Shown here one piece after another: positions 24,659 to 33,082 of a stretch of 45,791 nt of DNA. Each line of letters starts with the position of its first letter. Position 1 is the first letter of the stretch. Source of the stretch: Bacteroidales bacterium (GTDB lineage Bacteria > Bacteroidota > Bacteroidia > Bacteroidales > UBA932); the NCBI GenBank assembly GCA_017519865.1, contig JAFWRQ010000019.1, positions 1 through 45,791 of the forward strand, in the 5' to 3' direction. Made by a program: the position numbers and the translations under genes. The notes beneath the pieces are model-generated. The model had not been told where the DNA came from and did no database searches. It saw only the letters and a list, made by a program, of their open reading frames with translations.

Positions 24659-25369
24659 TCAAACTTTTAAAACGCCCTTAAGGGACTCTGCCATATCTTT
24701 TTTCAGGACCTTCTCCTCAAGGATGTGGCGGATGGACCTGATCCTGTGGCAGTCGGACCCGGCCATGTCGTACCATCCTTTCTTGAGAATGAATTCGGCC
24801 TTAGCCTTGACGTGGCTGCCGTAATAGCCCAGGAGGGAAGGGTAGTTGAGCTGCAGCCTCACGCCCATGCCGTGAAGCTTGGAATACTCCTTTTCGCCCA
24901 TGTATTCGTAACGCTCCGGGTGAGCCAGCACCGGGCGGAAGCCCGCGCGCATCGTGCGGTCGACCATGTCCCAGAAGTTGTAGGGCCCGGACCAGGTGGA
25001 AGTCTCCATCAGCACTGAGCCCTCCTCGCGGTGGAAGAGGAAATCCTTCTCTGCGAGATGGCGCTCGAACAGTTCGTCCATCATGTATTCCGAAGCCAGG
25101 TGGAGCTCGATAGGGCCATTGTACATGGCCTTTAGTTCGGCGAAACGCTTCCTCAAACCTTCGGTGGTGTTGGGCACGTCCTCCATCGTATGGGGCGTGA
25201 GCCAGAGCGACTTGAGGCCTGCTTCTTCAAGGATGGCGAGGATGGCGAGCGACTCCTCAGCCTTGGAGACACCGTCGTCGACACCGAAGAGTATGTGCGA
25301 ATGGTGGTCCGTGGCGCCTTCCAGGAGCCTTTTGTCTGTGATAGAGTACTTATGGCTGAACAATCCCAT
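24659..25369 (-). CDS. PHP-domain protein-tyrosine phosphatase (CpsB/YwqE-like)
   Basis: The 236-residue cytosolic metallo-phosphatase belongs to the PHP superfamily. Metal motifs are DHHSHILFGVDDG (residues 21-33), LTPH, ASEYMMD, LAHPERY and GSDCHR. Such proteins dephosphorylate tyrosine kinases that control capsule or polysaccharide export. It opens the operon containing rfbD, consistent with a surface-polysaccharide role. No tyrosine kinase gene lies in the window, so the partner is unknown. Confidence 0.9.
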   Translation of the reverse strand: MGLFSHKYSITDKRLLEGATDHHSHILFGVDDGVSKAEESLAILAILEEAGLKSLWLTPHTMEDVPNTTEGLRKRFAELKAMYNGPIELHLASEYMMDELFERHLAEKDFLFHREEGSVLMETSTWSGPYNFWDMVDRTMRAGFRPVLAHPERYEYMGEKEYSKLHGMGVRLQLNYPSLLGYYGSHVKAKAEFILKKGWYDMAGSDCHRIRSIRHILEEKVLKKDMAESLKGVLKV

Positions 25370-25400
25370 AAAAAAGCCGGTTCAAATGGATTATAATATG

Positions 25401-25408
25401 CAAATTTA
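25401..25408 (-). promoter_or_regulatory. Predicted -7 box of the ywqE-like/rfbD/rlmN operon
   Basis: The minus strand reads TAAATTTG, an exact TAnnTTTG match 31 bp before the start at 25369. No clean -33 TTTG is seen. Confidence 0.55.
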
Positions 25409-25442
25409 CGCAAAAGATTTAAAGACTATGGGATAAAATGCC

Positions 25443-25450
25443 TATTTTTG
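25443..25450 (+). promoter_or_regulatory. Predicted -7 box of rnhA
   Basis: TATTTTTG matches TAnnTTTG but ends only 4 bp before the ATG at 25455. Transcription would therefore start at or just inside the start codon, suggesting a leaderless mRNA if this box is used. The -33 position is a poor match. Confidence 0.45.
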
Positions 25451-25454
25451 TATA

Positions 25455-25967
25455 ATGACCGAAGATGTCCAAAATACTTCCCGCCCGCCCATCTATCTCT
25501 ATACCGACGGCGCCGCGAGCGGCAACCCCGGGCCCGGAGGCTACGGGGTGGTGCTCAAGTGCGGCTCCCTCAGGAAGGAGATGTCGGGAGGCTTCGCCTG
25601 CACGACCAACAACCGTATGGAACTTCTGGCAGTCATCACCGGTCTCGAGGCCGTCAAGTGGGACAATGCCGTGGTGGAGGTGTACAGCGACTCCACCTAT
25701 GTGGTCAAGGCAGTTACCGAGAACTGGCTGCAGAACTGGCAGCACAGGGGGTGGAAGAAGGTCAAGAACGTCGACCTCTGGGTGCGTTTCCTTGAGGTCT
25801 ACGGCAGGCACAGGGTGACTTTCCACTGGCTGAAAGGCCACGCCGGCCATCCGGAGAACGAACGCTGCGACGCCCTGGCGGTAGACGCCGGAGCGGGAGC
25901 GACCGCCCGCGGGGAAACCCTCCCGGAGGACACAGGCTATATTAACGAGAATACATTATCCTTATAA
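25455..25967 (+). CDS. rnhA: Ribonuclease HI
   Basis: This enzyme cleaves RNA in RNA-DNA hybrids during replication and repair. The 170-residue protein has all catalytic residues: Asp18 (YTDGAASGNPGPGG), Glu56 (NRMELLA), Asp79 (YSDST), His129 (LKGHAG) and Asp139 (ERCDALA), matching E. coli D10/E48/D70/H124/D134. A short extra C-terminal tail follows the last helix. It leads an operon with pdxA (18 bp gap) and rfbC. Confidence 0.97.
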   Translation: MTEDVQNTSRPPIYLYTDGAASGNPGPGGYGVVLKCGSLRKEMSGGFACTTNNRMELLAVITGLEAVKWDNAVVEVYSDSTYVVKAVTENWLQNWQHRGWKKVKNVDLWVRFLEVYGRHRVTFHWLKGHAGHPENERCDALAVDAGAGATARGETLPEDTGYINENTLSL

Positions 25968-25985
25968 CCCATCAGGACACACGAT

Positions 25986-27083
25986 ATGCAGCACAACAAT
26001 AGAAAGATAGTAGTGGGGATCACACAGGGAGACGGCAACGGTATCGGCTACGAGGTCATCATCAAGGCCCTTGCCGACGCGCGTATCCTCGAGTCCTTCA
26101 CCCCCGTAATCTACGGTTCCTCGAAGGTTTTCGGTTTCTACCGCAAGACCATCCACAACATCGAGCAGCAGATAGACACCAACGTCATCTCCTCTGCGGC
26201 CGACGCCCACCAGCGGCGGGTCAACATAGTCAACTGCCTGCCGGACAACGTCTTCGTGGAGCCCGGTCAGCCCAATCCCGAGGCGGCGAAAGCCGCCATC
26301 ACATGCCTTGAGCGTGCCGTGGAGGACCTCAAGAAAGGCGACATAGACGTCCTCGTGACGGCTCCCTTCAACAAAAAGGTCATATCTTCCCAGAACTTCG
26401 GCTACACCGGCCATACAGAGTATCTCCAGAATGCCTTCGGTGTCAGCGACGTCACGATGTTCATGGTGAGCGAGCGCCTCAAGGTAGGCGTCGTCACCGG
26501 ACACATTCCCTTGCGCGAGGTCCCGGACAGCATCACCGAGGACAAGATCCTGAGCAAGCTCCGCCTTATGAACGCGTCGCTCAAGAGGGATTTCGGCGTG
26601 GATTCGCCCAAGATCGGTGTGCTCAGCCTCAATCCCCACAGCGGCGACGGCGGCCTGCTCGGCGACGAGGAGCAGCGCATCATCGCCCCCGCCGTGGCCA
26701 AGGCCGTCGAGGAGGGCATCGATGCTTTCGGCCCCTATTCCCCCGACGGCTATTTCGGCGCCGGGCTTTACAGCCGCTTCGACGCCACCCTGGCGATGTA
26801 CCACGACCAGGGCCTGGAGCCTTTCAAGGCCATCGCCTTCGAGGACGGCGTCAACTTCACGGCCGGCCTCCCGGTCGTGCGCACGTCGCCCGACCACGGC
26901 ACTGCCTACGAGATGGCCGGAAGGGACGAGGCCGATCCCCGTTCGATGATGTCCGCCATCTTCGCCGCAATAGACATCTTCCGTAACCGCGAGGCCTATG
27001 ATGCCCTGCAGGAGGGCAAGATGAAGGAACGCACCCTTGACGACGCCAAAGCCACCCGCCCCGGCCGTCCCCAGATAGCATAG
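25986..27083 (+). CDS. pdxA: 4-hydroxythreonine-4-phosphate dehydrogenase
   Basis: This enzyme makes the aminoketone phosphate that PdxJ condenses into pyridoxine 5'-phosphate (DXP-dependent vitamin B6 route). The 365-residue protein has the TQGDGNGIGYEV opening, TAPFNKKV, the metal and substrate motifs GHTEYL, LNPHSGDGG and YHDQGL, and TSPDHGTAYE. Length is a little above the usual 330, as in other Bacteroidota copies. rfbC starts 2 bp after its stop. Confidence 0.96.
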   Translation: MQHNNRKIVVGITQGDGNGIGYEVIIKALADARILESFTPVIYGSSKVFGFYRKTIHNIEQQIDTNVISSAADAHQRRVNIVNCLPDNVFVEPGQPNPEAAKAAITCLERAVEDLKKGDIDVLVTAPFNKKVISSQNFGYTGHTEYLQNAFGVSDVTMFMVSERLKVGVVTGHIPLREVPDSITEDKILSKLRLMNASLKRDFGVDSPKIGVLSLNPHSGDGGLLGDEEQRIIAPAVAKAVEEGIDAFGPYSPDGYFGAGLYSRFDATLAMYHDQGLEPFKAIAFEDGVNFTAGLPVVRTSPDHGTAYEMAGRDEADPRSMMSAIFAAIDIFRNREAYDALQEGKMKERTLDDAKATRPGRPQIA

Positions 27084-27085
27084 GC

Positions 27086-27658
27086 ATGGAGATCATCAGA
27101 ACCGACATACCCGACGTACTGATCCTGGAGCCCCGGGTATTCCGGGACGCCAGGGGCTACTTCTTCGAGTCTTGGTCGCAACGCGATTTCGACTCGCTCG
27201 TCCGTCCCGTCCGCTTCGTACAGGACAACGAAAGCTGCTCTTCGTACGGTGTAGTCCGCGGCCTGCATTTCCAGAAAGGGGCCTTCAGCCAGAGCAAACT
27301 GGTGCGCGTGGTCGAAGGCGCAGTCCTGGACGTCGCCGTGGACATCCGTCGCGGGAGTCCCACCTTCGGGCGCCACGTGGCCGTCGAACTCACCGCCGAC
27401 AGCCATCGCCAGCTCTTCATTCCCAGGGGGTTCGCCCACGGGTTCAGCGTTTTGTCCGAGCGGGTGGTGTTCCAGTACAAGTGCGACAACTACTATGCTC
27501 CGCAGGCAGAGTCCGCCATCGCCTGGGACGACCCCGCGCTCTGCATCGACTGGCGGGTTCCGCGCGAGGATGTCATCCTGTCCGAAAAGGACAGCAGGCA
27601 TCCTGCTCTCGCCGACTGCCCTGACCTGTTCGACTACGGCACTGACCTGTATCTCTGA
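27086..27658 (+). CDS. rfbC: dTDP-4-dehydrorhamnose 3,5-epimerase
   Basis: This epimerase inverts C3 and C5 of dTDP-4-keto-6-deoxyglucose in rhamnose synthesis. The 190-residue cupin has the catalytic His61 in RGLHFQKG, VDIRRGSPTFGRH, RGFAHGFSVL and the catalytic Tyr131 in FQYKCDNYY. The C-terminal WDDP motif is present. It is the last gene of rnhA-pdxA-rfbC and acts just before RfbD, encoded about 2.4 kb away on the other strand. Confidence 0.96.
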   Translation: MEIIRTDIPDVLILEPRVFRDARGYFFESWSQRDFDSLVRPVRFVQDNESCSSYGVVRGLHFQKGAFSQSKLVRVVEGAVLDVAVDIRRGSPTFGRHVAVELTADSHRQLFIPRGFAHGFSVLSERVVFQYKCDNYYAPQAESAIAWDDPALCIDWRVPREDVILSEKDSRHPALADCPDLFDYGTDLYL

Positions 27659-27673
27659 TGTATTCTTATACAG

Positions 27674-27711
27674 ATTTTACTGCCATTAAATGGTTTTTTA
27701 TGCAGTAAAAT
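27674..27711 (+). terminator. Hairpin after rfbC, probable terminator
   Basis: Arms ATTTTACTGC (27674-27683) and GCAGTAAAAT (27702-27711) are perfectly complementary. The 18-nt loop contains a smaller CCAT/ATGG pairing, and the sequence continues TTGTTTTT. The downstream arm overlaps the -33 box of the dapB promoter, so termination and initiation may interfere. Confidence 0.6.
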
Positions 27712-27742
27712 TTGTTTTTAAAAAAAATTATTTTTAAAATTG
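27711..27742 (+). promoter_or_regulatory. Promoter of dapB-lysC-dapA-asd
   Basis: TTTG at 27711-27714, a 20-nt A/T-rich spacer and TAAAATTG at 27735-27742 (one mismatch to TAnnTTTG), 32 bp before the dapB ATG. Confidence 0.65.
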
Positions 27743-27773
27743 TAAAAGTAGTGGTTTACAACGCAGGTTAGTT

Positions 27774-28529
27774 ATGAAATTAGCACTCATTGGCTATGGC
27801 CGTATGGGCCATATGATCGAGGAGATAGCCGTGTCGCGCGGCCATCAGATTGTGTGCACCATCGACGTGGACAATTTGGAAGATTTCGATTCGGAGGCTT
27901 TCCGCAGCGCGGACGTCGCCATCGAGTTCACGACCCCCTCATCCGCTTTTTCCAACATACAGAGAGCGTTCGCCGCAGGCGTCAAGGTCGTCAGCGGCAC
28001 CACAGGCTGGTATCAGGACCACCGCGACGAGGTCAAGGCTATGTGTGAGGATGGCAACACCCTGTTCTGGAGCAGCAACTACAGCATAGGCGTATATATA
28101 TTCTCGGCGGTCAACCGTTACCTCGCAGCCATTATGGACAAGTTTGAGGGATACGACGTCGCCATGGACGAGGTGCATCACTGCCACAAGCTCGACTCTC
28201 CCAGCGGCACGGCCGTGACTCTGGCCGAAGACATACTTTCCCTTGTCTCGCGCAAGGAGGGCTGGACCAACGACCTTGCCCCTCTCGGCGAGGTCGAGAG
28301 CCTCAAGGCCGCCGCCCCCGGCAAGGCCCTTCAGATCTTCAGCTACCGCCATGACGAGGTCCTCGGCACCCACACCGTGCGTTATGAAAGCGATGCCGAC
28401 CGCATAGTCATCACCCACGAGGCCAAGTCCCGCAAGGGCCTGGCACTGGGAGCCGTCCTGGCAGCGGAGTATACCGCCGTCCATTCCGGGCTGCTGTGCA
28501 TGGATGATTTATTCAAGGAACTGATTTAA
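27774..28529 (+). CDS. dapB: 4-hydroxy-tetrahydrodipicolinate reductase
   Basis: This enzyme reduces HTPA to tetrahydrodipicolinate in lysine and meso-DAP synthesis. The 251-residue protein has the nucleotide loop GYGRMG, VSGTTGW, SSNYSIGV and the catalytic stretch EVHHCHKLDSPSGTA, with His135 and Lys139 at the positions of E. coli His159 and Lys163. It is on the short side for DapB, as in Bacteroidetes enzymes. It is first in an operon with lysC, dapA and asd. Confidence 0.96.
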   Translation: MKLALIGYGRMGHMIEEIAVSRGHQIVCTIDVDNLEDFDSEAFRSADVAIEFTTPSSAFSNIQRAFAAGVKVVSGTTGWYQDHRDEVKAMCEDGNTLFWSSNYSIGVYIFSAVNRYLAAIMDKFEGYDVAMDEVHHCHKLDSPSGTAVTLAEDILSLVSRKEGWTNDLAPLGEVESLKAAAPGKALQIFSYRHDEVLGTHTVRYESDADRIVITHEAKSRKGLALGAVLAAEYTAVHSGLLCMDDLFKELI

Positions 28530-28539
28530 CCCCCCAGAT

Positions 28540-29859
28540 ATGAAGGTTTTGAAATTCGGAGGCTCCTCGGTGGGCTCCGCACACAGGATGAAGGGAGTCG
28601 CGGCTCTCGTGGACAACGGCGAGCAGAAACTCGTCGTACTCTCGGCGATGTCGGGAACGACCAATTCGCTGGTCGAGATTGCGAACTATTATTTCAACGG
28701 CAACTCCGAAGGCGCTGCCGACATCATCGGCCTGCTGGAGTCCAAATATGCCAAACACGTTTCCGAACTGTACGGCACGCAGGAATATGCCGACAAGGCC
28801 AGGGAGGTTTTAGCCGGCGTGTTCGCTTTCCTCCGTTCCTTCGTCGGCAAGCATTTCGGCCCCGTCGAGGAGAAGGAGGTGCTGGCACAGGGTGAGATCA
28901 TGTCCACCAACATGTTCACGTTCTACCTCCAGGAGCAGGGCAAGGATGTCCTGCTGCTTCCGGCCCTGAACTTCATGCGGCTCGATCCTGCGGGCGAGCC
29001 CGACCTTCCCTATATCGCCGAGCATCTGGGCGACATGCTGGAGCAGAAGCAGGCGTACATTTACGTCACCCAGGGCTTCATCTGCCGCAATTCCAGCGGA
29101 GACATCGACAACCTGCAGCGCGGTGGTTCCGACTATACCGCATCGCTGGTCGGCGCCGCCATCGGCGCTGAGGAGATCCAGATATGGACCGACATCGACG
29201 GCATGCACAACAACGACCCGCGTGTGGTCGACCACACAAGCGCCGTGCACCACATCCACTTCGAGGAGGCCTCCGAGCTCGCTTATTTCGGAGCCAAGGT
29301 CCTCCATCCGACGTGTATACTTCCTGCCAAGAACGCCAACATCCCCGTCCGCATCCTCAACACCATGCAGCCGGATGCCGAAGGCACGCTGATCAACAAT
29401 GTCCTGGAGGAAGGCCGGATCAAGGCCGTCGCCGCCAAGGACAACATCGCTGCCATCCGCATCAAATCCTCCAGGATGCTCATGACCTACGGTTTCCTCC
29501 GCAGGGTTTTCGAGATTTTCGAGAAATACAAGACCTCCATCGACATGATCTGCACCTCCGAGGTCGGAGTGTCCATGTCCGTCGACAACACCTCGCATCT
29601 CAACGAGATCATCCACGAGCTCAAGAAGTACGGCACGGTGTCCGTCGACCTCGACATGTGCATCATCTGCGTCGTCGGTGACATGAACTGGGAGAATGTC
29701 GGTTTCGAGTCCCGCGCCATGGAGGCGATGAAGAGCGTCCCCGTCCGCATGGTTTCCTATGGCGGAAGCAACTACAACATTTCCTTCCTCGTCCGCGGGG
29801 AGGACAAGAACCGCGCCCTGCGCGCTTTGAGTGCAAGCCTTTTCAATACACAGGAATAA
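28540..29859 (+). CDS. lysC: Aspartate kinase (monofunctional)
   Basis: This enzyme catalyses the first step of the aspartate family pathway, ATP-dependent phosphorylation of aspartate. The 439-residue protein has the KFGGSSVG nucleotide motif at its start, GRNSSGD-like substrate region (CRNSSGDIDNLQRGGSDYTAS), TDIDGMHNNDPR and two C-terminal ACT domains (about 300-439) that usually bind lysine or threonine for feedback inhibition. No homoserine dehydrogenase fusion is present. Its location between dapB and dapA suggests the lysine/DAP-dedicated isoenzyme. Confidence 0.95.
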   Translation: MKVLKFGGSSVGSAHRMKGVAALVDNGEQKLVVLSAMSGTTNSLVEIANYYFNGNSEGAADIIGLLESKYAKHVSELYGTQEYADKAREVLAGVFAFLRSFVGKHFGPVEEKEVLAQGEIMSTNMFTFYLQEQGKDVLLLPALNFMRLDPAGEPDLPYIAEHLGDMLEQKQAYIYVTQGFICRNSSGDIDNLQRGGSDYTASLVGAAIGAEEIQIWTDIDGMHNNDPRVVDHTSAVHHIHFEEASELAYFGAKVLHPTCILPAKNANIPVRILNTMQPDAEGTLINNVLEEGRIKAVAAKDNIAAIRIKSSRMLMTYGFLRRVFEIFEKYKTSIDMICTSEVGVSMSVDNTSHLNEIIHELKKYGTVSVDLDMCIICVVGDMNWENVGFESRAMEAMKSVPVRMVSYGGSNYNISFLVRGEDKNRALRALSASLFNTQE

Positions 29860-29860
29860 T

Positions 29861-30751
29861 ATGAAGACCCCCGTTTTCTGCGGTTCGTCCGTAGCCATCG
29901 TCACGCCTTTCACCCCTGACGGGGCTGTCAACTATGCCAAGTTCCACGAACTTGTGGACATGCAGATAGCCGGCGGCACCTCCGCCATCGTAGTCTGCGG
30001 CACCACCGGCGAGAGCGCCACCCTCAATGACGAGGAGCACATAGCCCTCGTCAAGGACTGCGTCGACTACGTGGCCGGCCGCGTCAAGGTCATCGCCGGC
30101 AGCGGCAGCAACGACACCATGCATGCCCTGCATCTCAGCCAGGCGTGCGAGGAGGCCGGGGCCGATGCCCTGCTGGTCGTCACCCCTTACTATAACAAAA
30201 CCACCCAGCACGGCCTCGTGAAGCATTACGAGTATCTTGCTGACCGTGTCAGCATCCCCATCATCGTGTACAGCGTTCCGAGCCGTACCGGCATGAGCGC
30301 TTCCGTGGATGCTCTCAAGGAGCTTTCCGCCCATCCGCTGATAAACGGAGTCAAGGATGCCAACTCCAATATAGGCGGAGTGGCGGCGACCCTTGCCGCC
30401 TGCGGCGACGAACTCAACGTCTGGAGCGGCAATGACGACGAGACGGTGGCGATGATGGCCCTCGGAGCCAAGGGAGTCATCTCCGTCTGGGCCAACATCG
30501 ACCCTCGCGGCGTGTCCGACCTTACGGCCGCCTGCCTGCGCGGCGACTTCGCCGAGGCTGCCGCCCTCCAGTTGAAGGCCTATGGCCTCATCAAGAGTCT
30601 TTTCATAGAGACCAATCCCATGCCGGTCAAGACCGCCATGAACATCATAGGCCTCGAAGTGGGAGGAGTGCGTCCTCCGCTGTGCGAGATGCTCCCCGAG
30701 AATATAGAGAAACTCCGTGCCCGCCTGCTCGGTTACGGACTCATTAAATAG
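29861..30751 (+). CDS. dapA: 4-hydroxy-tetrahydrodipicolinate synthase
   Basis: This TIM-barrel aldolase joins pyruvate and aspartate semialdehyde to HTPA. The 296-residue protein has GTTGESATL (Thr48-Thr49), TPYYNK (Tyr111), the catalytic Tyr137 in VYSVPSRTG and the Schiff-base Lys165 in GVKDAN, all at a constant +4 offset from E. coli. The open frame extends upstream into lysC, but ATG 29861, 1 bp after the lysC stop, gives the standard N-terminus. Confidence 0.97.
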   Translation: MKTPVFCGSSVAIVTPFTPDGAVNYAKFHELVDMQIAGGTSAIVVCGTTGESATLNDEEHIALVKDCVDYVAGRVKVIAGSGSNDTMHALHLSQACEEAGADALLVVTPYYNKTTQHGLVKHYEYLADRVSIPIIVYSVPSRTGMSASVDALKELSAHPLINGVKDANSNIGGVAATLAACGDELNVWSGNDDETVAMMALGAKGVISVWANIDPRGVSDLTAACLRGDFAEAAALQLKAYGLIKSLFIETNPMPVKTAMNIIGLEVGGVRPPLCEMLPENIEKLRARLLGYGLIK

Positions 30752-30757
30752 ACGAAT

Positions 30758-31774
30758 ATGAAGAAGTTATACAATGTGGCAGTGGTCGGTGCCAGCGGCG
30801 CCGTCGGCCAGGAATTCCTCAAAGTGCTCGAGGAACGCGATTTCCCCATCGCCGAACTTACCCTTTTCGGCTCCTCCAGGAGCGCCGGAAGCAAATATAT
30901 GTTCAAAGGAAAGGAACTCACCGTCAAACTGCTTCAGCACAATGACGATTTCAAGGACATCGACATAGCCTTCACTTCCGCCGGTGCCGGTACTTCCCGC
31001 GAATTTGCGGAGACCATCACCAAGTTCGGTACCGTAATGATCGACAATTCCAGCGCTTTCCGTATGGATGCCGACGTCCCGCTCGTCGTGCCCGAGTGCA
31101 ACGCCGAGGACGCTCTCGTCCGCCCGCGCGGCATCATCGCCAATCCCAACTGCACCACGATCATGATGGTGGTCGTGCTCAAGCCCATCGAAGCCCTCTC
31201 GCACATCACCCGCATCCACGTGGCCAGCTACCAGTCCGCCTCCGGTGCCGGTGCTCAGGCAATGCTCGAACTGGAGCAGCAGTATCGCGAGATAGTCGAG
31301 GACAAGCCCGTCACTGTCAAGAAGTTCGCATATCAGCTTGCATACAACGTCATCCCCCAGATCGACGTCTTCACCGACAACGGCTACACCAAGGAAGAGA
31401 TGAAGATGTTCAACGAGACCCGCAAGATCCTTCATTCAGACGTGAAGTGCTCGGCGATGTGCGTGCGCATCTCCGCCCTGCGTTCCCATTCCGAGGCGGT
31501 ATGGATCGAGACCGAGAAGCCCCTGTCCGTCGAAGAGGTCCAGGCTGCCATTGCCGCAGCGCCCGGAGTCACCCTCCAGGACGATCCCGCCACCCAGACC
31601 TATCCCATGCCGCTGTTCACCGGCGGCAAGGACGACGTCTATGTCGGACGCGTCCGCAAGGACCTGGCCAATGATAACGGCATCACGCTGTGGCTGTCCG
31701 GCGACCAAATCAAGAAGGGCGCCGCACTCAACGCCGTCCAGATAGGTGAATATCTTGTGAGCAAGGGACTTTAG
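30758..31774 (+). CDS. asd: Aspartate-semialdehyde dehydrogenase
   Basis: This enzyme reduces aspartyl phosphate to aspartate semialdehyde, the branch point for lysine/DAP, threonine and methionine. The 338-residue protein has the Rossmann loop GASGAVGQE, the nucleophile Cys132 in [16 protein letters not shown] and the catalytic His region [10 protein letters not shown]. It is 6 bp after dapA, the last gene of the operon. A 6-bp-arm palindrome spans its stop codon (31767-31780) but lacks a T run, so termination is unclear. Confidence 0.97.
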   Translation: MKKLYNVAVVGASGAVGQEFLKVLEERDFPIAELTLFGSSRSAGSKYMFKGKELTVKLLQHNDDFKDIDIAFTSAGAGTSREFAETITKFGTVMIDNSSAFRMDADVPLVVPECNAEDALVRPRGIIANPNCTTIMMVVVLKPIEALSHITRIHVASYQSASGAGAQAMLELEQQYREIVEDKPVTVKKFAYQLAYNVIPQIDVFTDNGYTKEEMKMFNETRKILHSDVKCSAMCVRISALRSHSEAVWIETEKPLSVEEVQAAIAAAPGVTLQDDPATQTYPMPLFTGGKDDVYVGRVRKDLANDNGITLWLSGDQIKKGAALNAVQIGEYLVSKGL

Positions 31775-31789
31775 TCCCGGGAGAGTCTG

Positions 31790-33082
31790 CTACTTGCAGA
31801 CCATAATATCGAGAATGACCTCGTCCGTCTGCTCCATCCCCACGGAGCCCACACGGCCGAGGTTTTGTATTGTCTGCTCGATGTCGCGGTCGATGATGCC
31901 GTCGTGCTCGCTGACGCACTGCCCGTCGAGCGAGAGCATCGCCGACTGGATGGCGCTGGATACGCCGGATGCGACTTTCATGGCGCATCCGACCTTGGCT
32001 CCGTCGCAGACCATTCCCGTGATACTGCCGCTCATATTCTTGATGGTGGCGCAGATCTGGGGGTAGTCGCCGCCCATCAGCCAGGTGATGCCGCAGGCGG
32101 AACCTGTGGATGCCACCACGCAGCCGCAGAGTGCCGAGAGGGGGCCGAGATAACTCTTGATGTGTATGGCGACGAGATTGCTGATGATCAGTGCCCTGGC
32201 GAGGCGTTCGTCATCGATGCCGTAGCGCTCTGCATAAGCGATGACGGGCATGCTGACGGTGATGCCCTGGTTGCCGCTGCCGGAATTGCTCATGGCCGGA
32301 AGCGTGCACCCCGCCATCCTGGCGTCTGACGCGGCGGCGGTCATTGCCATCGCATACGCCATGAAATGGTCCCCGAACAGCCCGGAACGGTCATTGAGGA
32401 TGGTCCTGCCCACACAGAGCCCGTAATTACCTTGCATGCCTTCCTTTGCCAAAGGCATGTTCAGCCGCCTGTCGTCGAGGATGAACTCTATATCATCGAA
32501 TGCGGCGCTTGTCGCGAAATCAAGTATCTCCCTGACGGTGAGACCGTAATCTCCGGTTTCCTCTTCAACACCGCCGGACTCGCTGTCGCTGAGGACCTTT
32601 TCGCCCAGCATGGTCTTGACTATCTTGTCGTGGCTGTCCTCTATGACGGCAGTGGCCGTACGGCCGTCGACCGTCACCTCCGCACTAACATATAACTTGT
32701 GGTCAGTGTCTGCGATGCTGATGTCCGTCGCCTTGGCCTCGACGAGGCGTTTGGCCCTCGCGACGGCATCGTCGTCCAGTCCGCCGAGGACTTCCAGTCC
32801 CAGGTCGGACCGGCCGCAGACGGCGCCGAGCGCCGCTGCGATGTGCAGCCCCGTCATGCCCGTTCCGGGTATGCCGACACCTATTCCGTTCTTGAGGATA
32901 TTACCGCTGACCGCGACCTTGATGCGATAATCGGCCTTACGGCGATCGTATTCGCTGTCCGCTTCAAGTATTTCCGCGGCCTTGGCTACGGCCAGTGCTA
33001 CCGCGATGGGCTCCGTACATCCAAGGGCAGGCTTGACTTCGCGATGTATCAGTCCGATGATCTGTTCTTCCCTTGCGTTCAT
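31790..33082 (-). CDS. CyuA-like L-cysteine desulfidase / serine dehydratase alpha-family protein (UPF0597)
   Basis: The 430-residue cytosolic protein belongs to the UPF0597/CyuA group related to iron-sulfur serine dehydratases. Conserved features are HREVKPALGCTEP with Cys22, SGNILKNGIGVGIPGTG, MSNSGSGNQGI and a Cys-rich part SALCGCVVASTGSACGITW, candidate ligands of a [4Fe-4S] cluster together with later Cys residues. Characterised relatives break L-cysteine to pyruvate, ammonia and sulfide. It is the last gene of a six-gene minus-strand operon and overlaps the amidase-like gene by 4 bp; the metabolic link to that operon is not obvious. Confidence 0.85.
   Translation of the reverse strand: MNAREEQIIGLIHREVKPALGCTEPIAVALAVAKAAEILEADSEYDRRKADYRIKVAVSGNILKNGIGVGIPGTGMTGLHIAAALGAVCGRSDLGLEVLGGLDDDAVARAKRLVEAKATDISIADTDHKLYVSAEVTVDGRTATAVIEDSHDKIVKTMLGEKVLSDSESGGVEEETGDYGLTVREILDFATSAAFDDIEFILDDRRLNMPLAKEGMQGNYGLCVGRTILNDRSGLFGDHFMAYAMAMTAAASDARMAGCTLPAMSNSGSGNQGITVSMPVIAYAERYGIDDERLARALIISNLVAIHIKSYLGPLSALCGCVVASTGSACGITWLMGGDYPQICATIKNMSGSITGMVCDGAKVGCAMKVASGVSSAIQSAMLSLDGQCVSEHDGIIDRDIEQTIQNLGRVGSVGMEQTDEVILDIMVCK

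Noticed and set aside
31767-31780. Palindrome GGGACT/AGTCCC over the asd stop codon as a terminator
   Set aside because: Arms are only 6 bp with a 2-nt centre and no T run follows on either strand.
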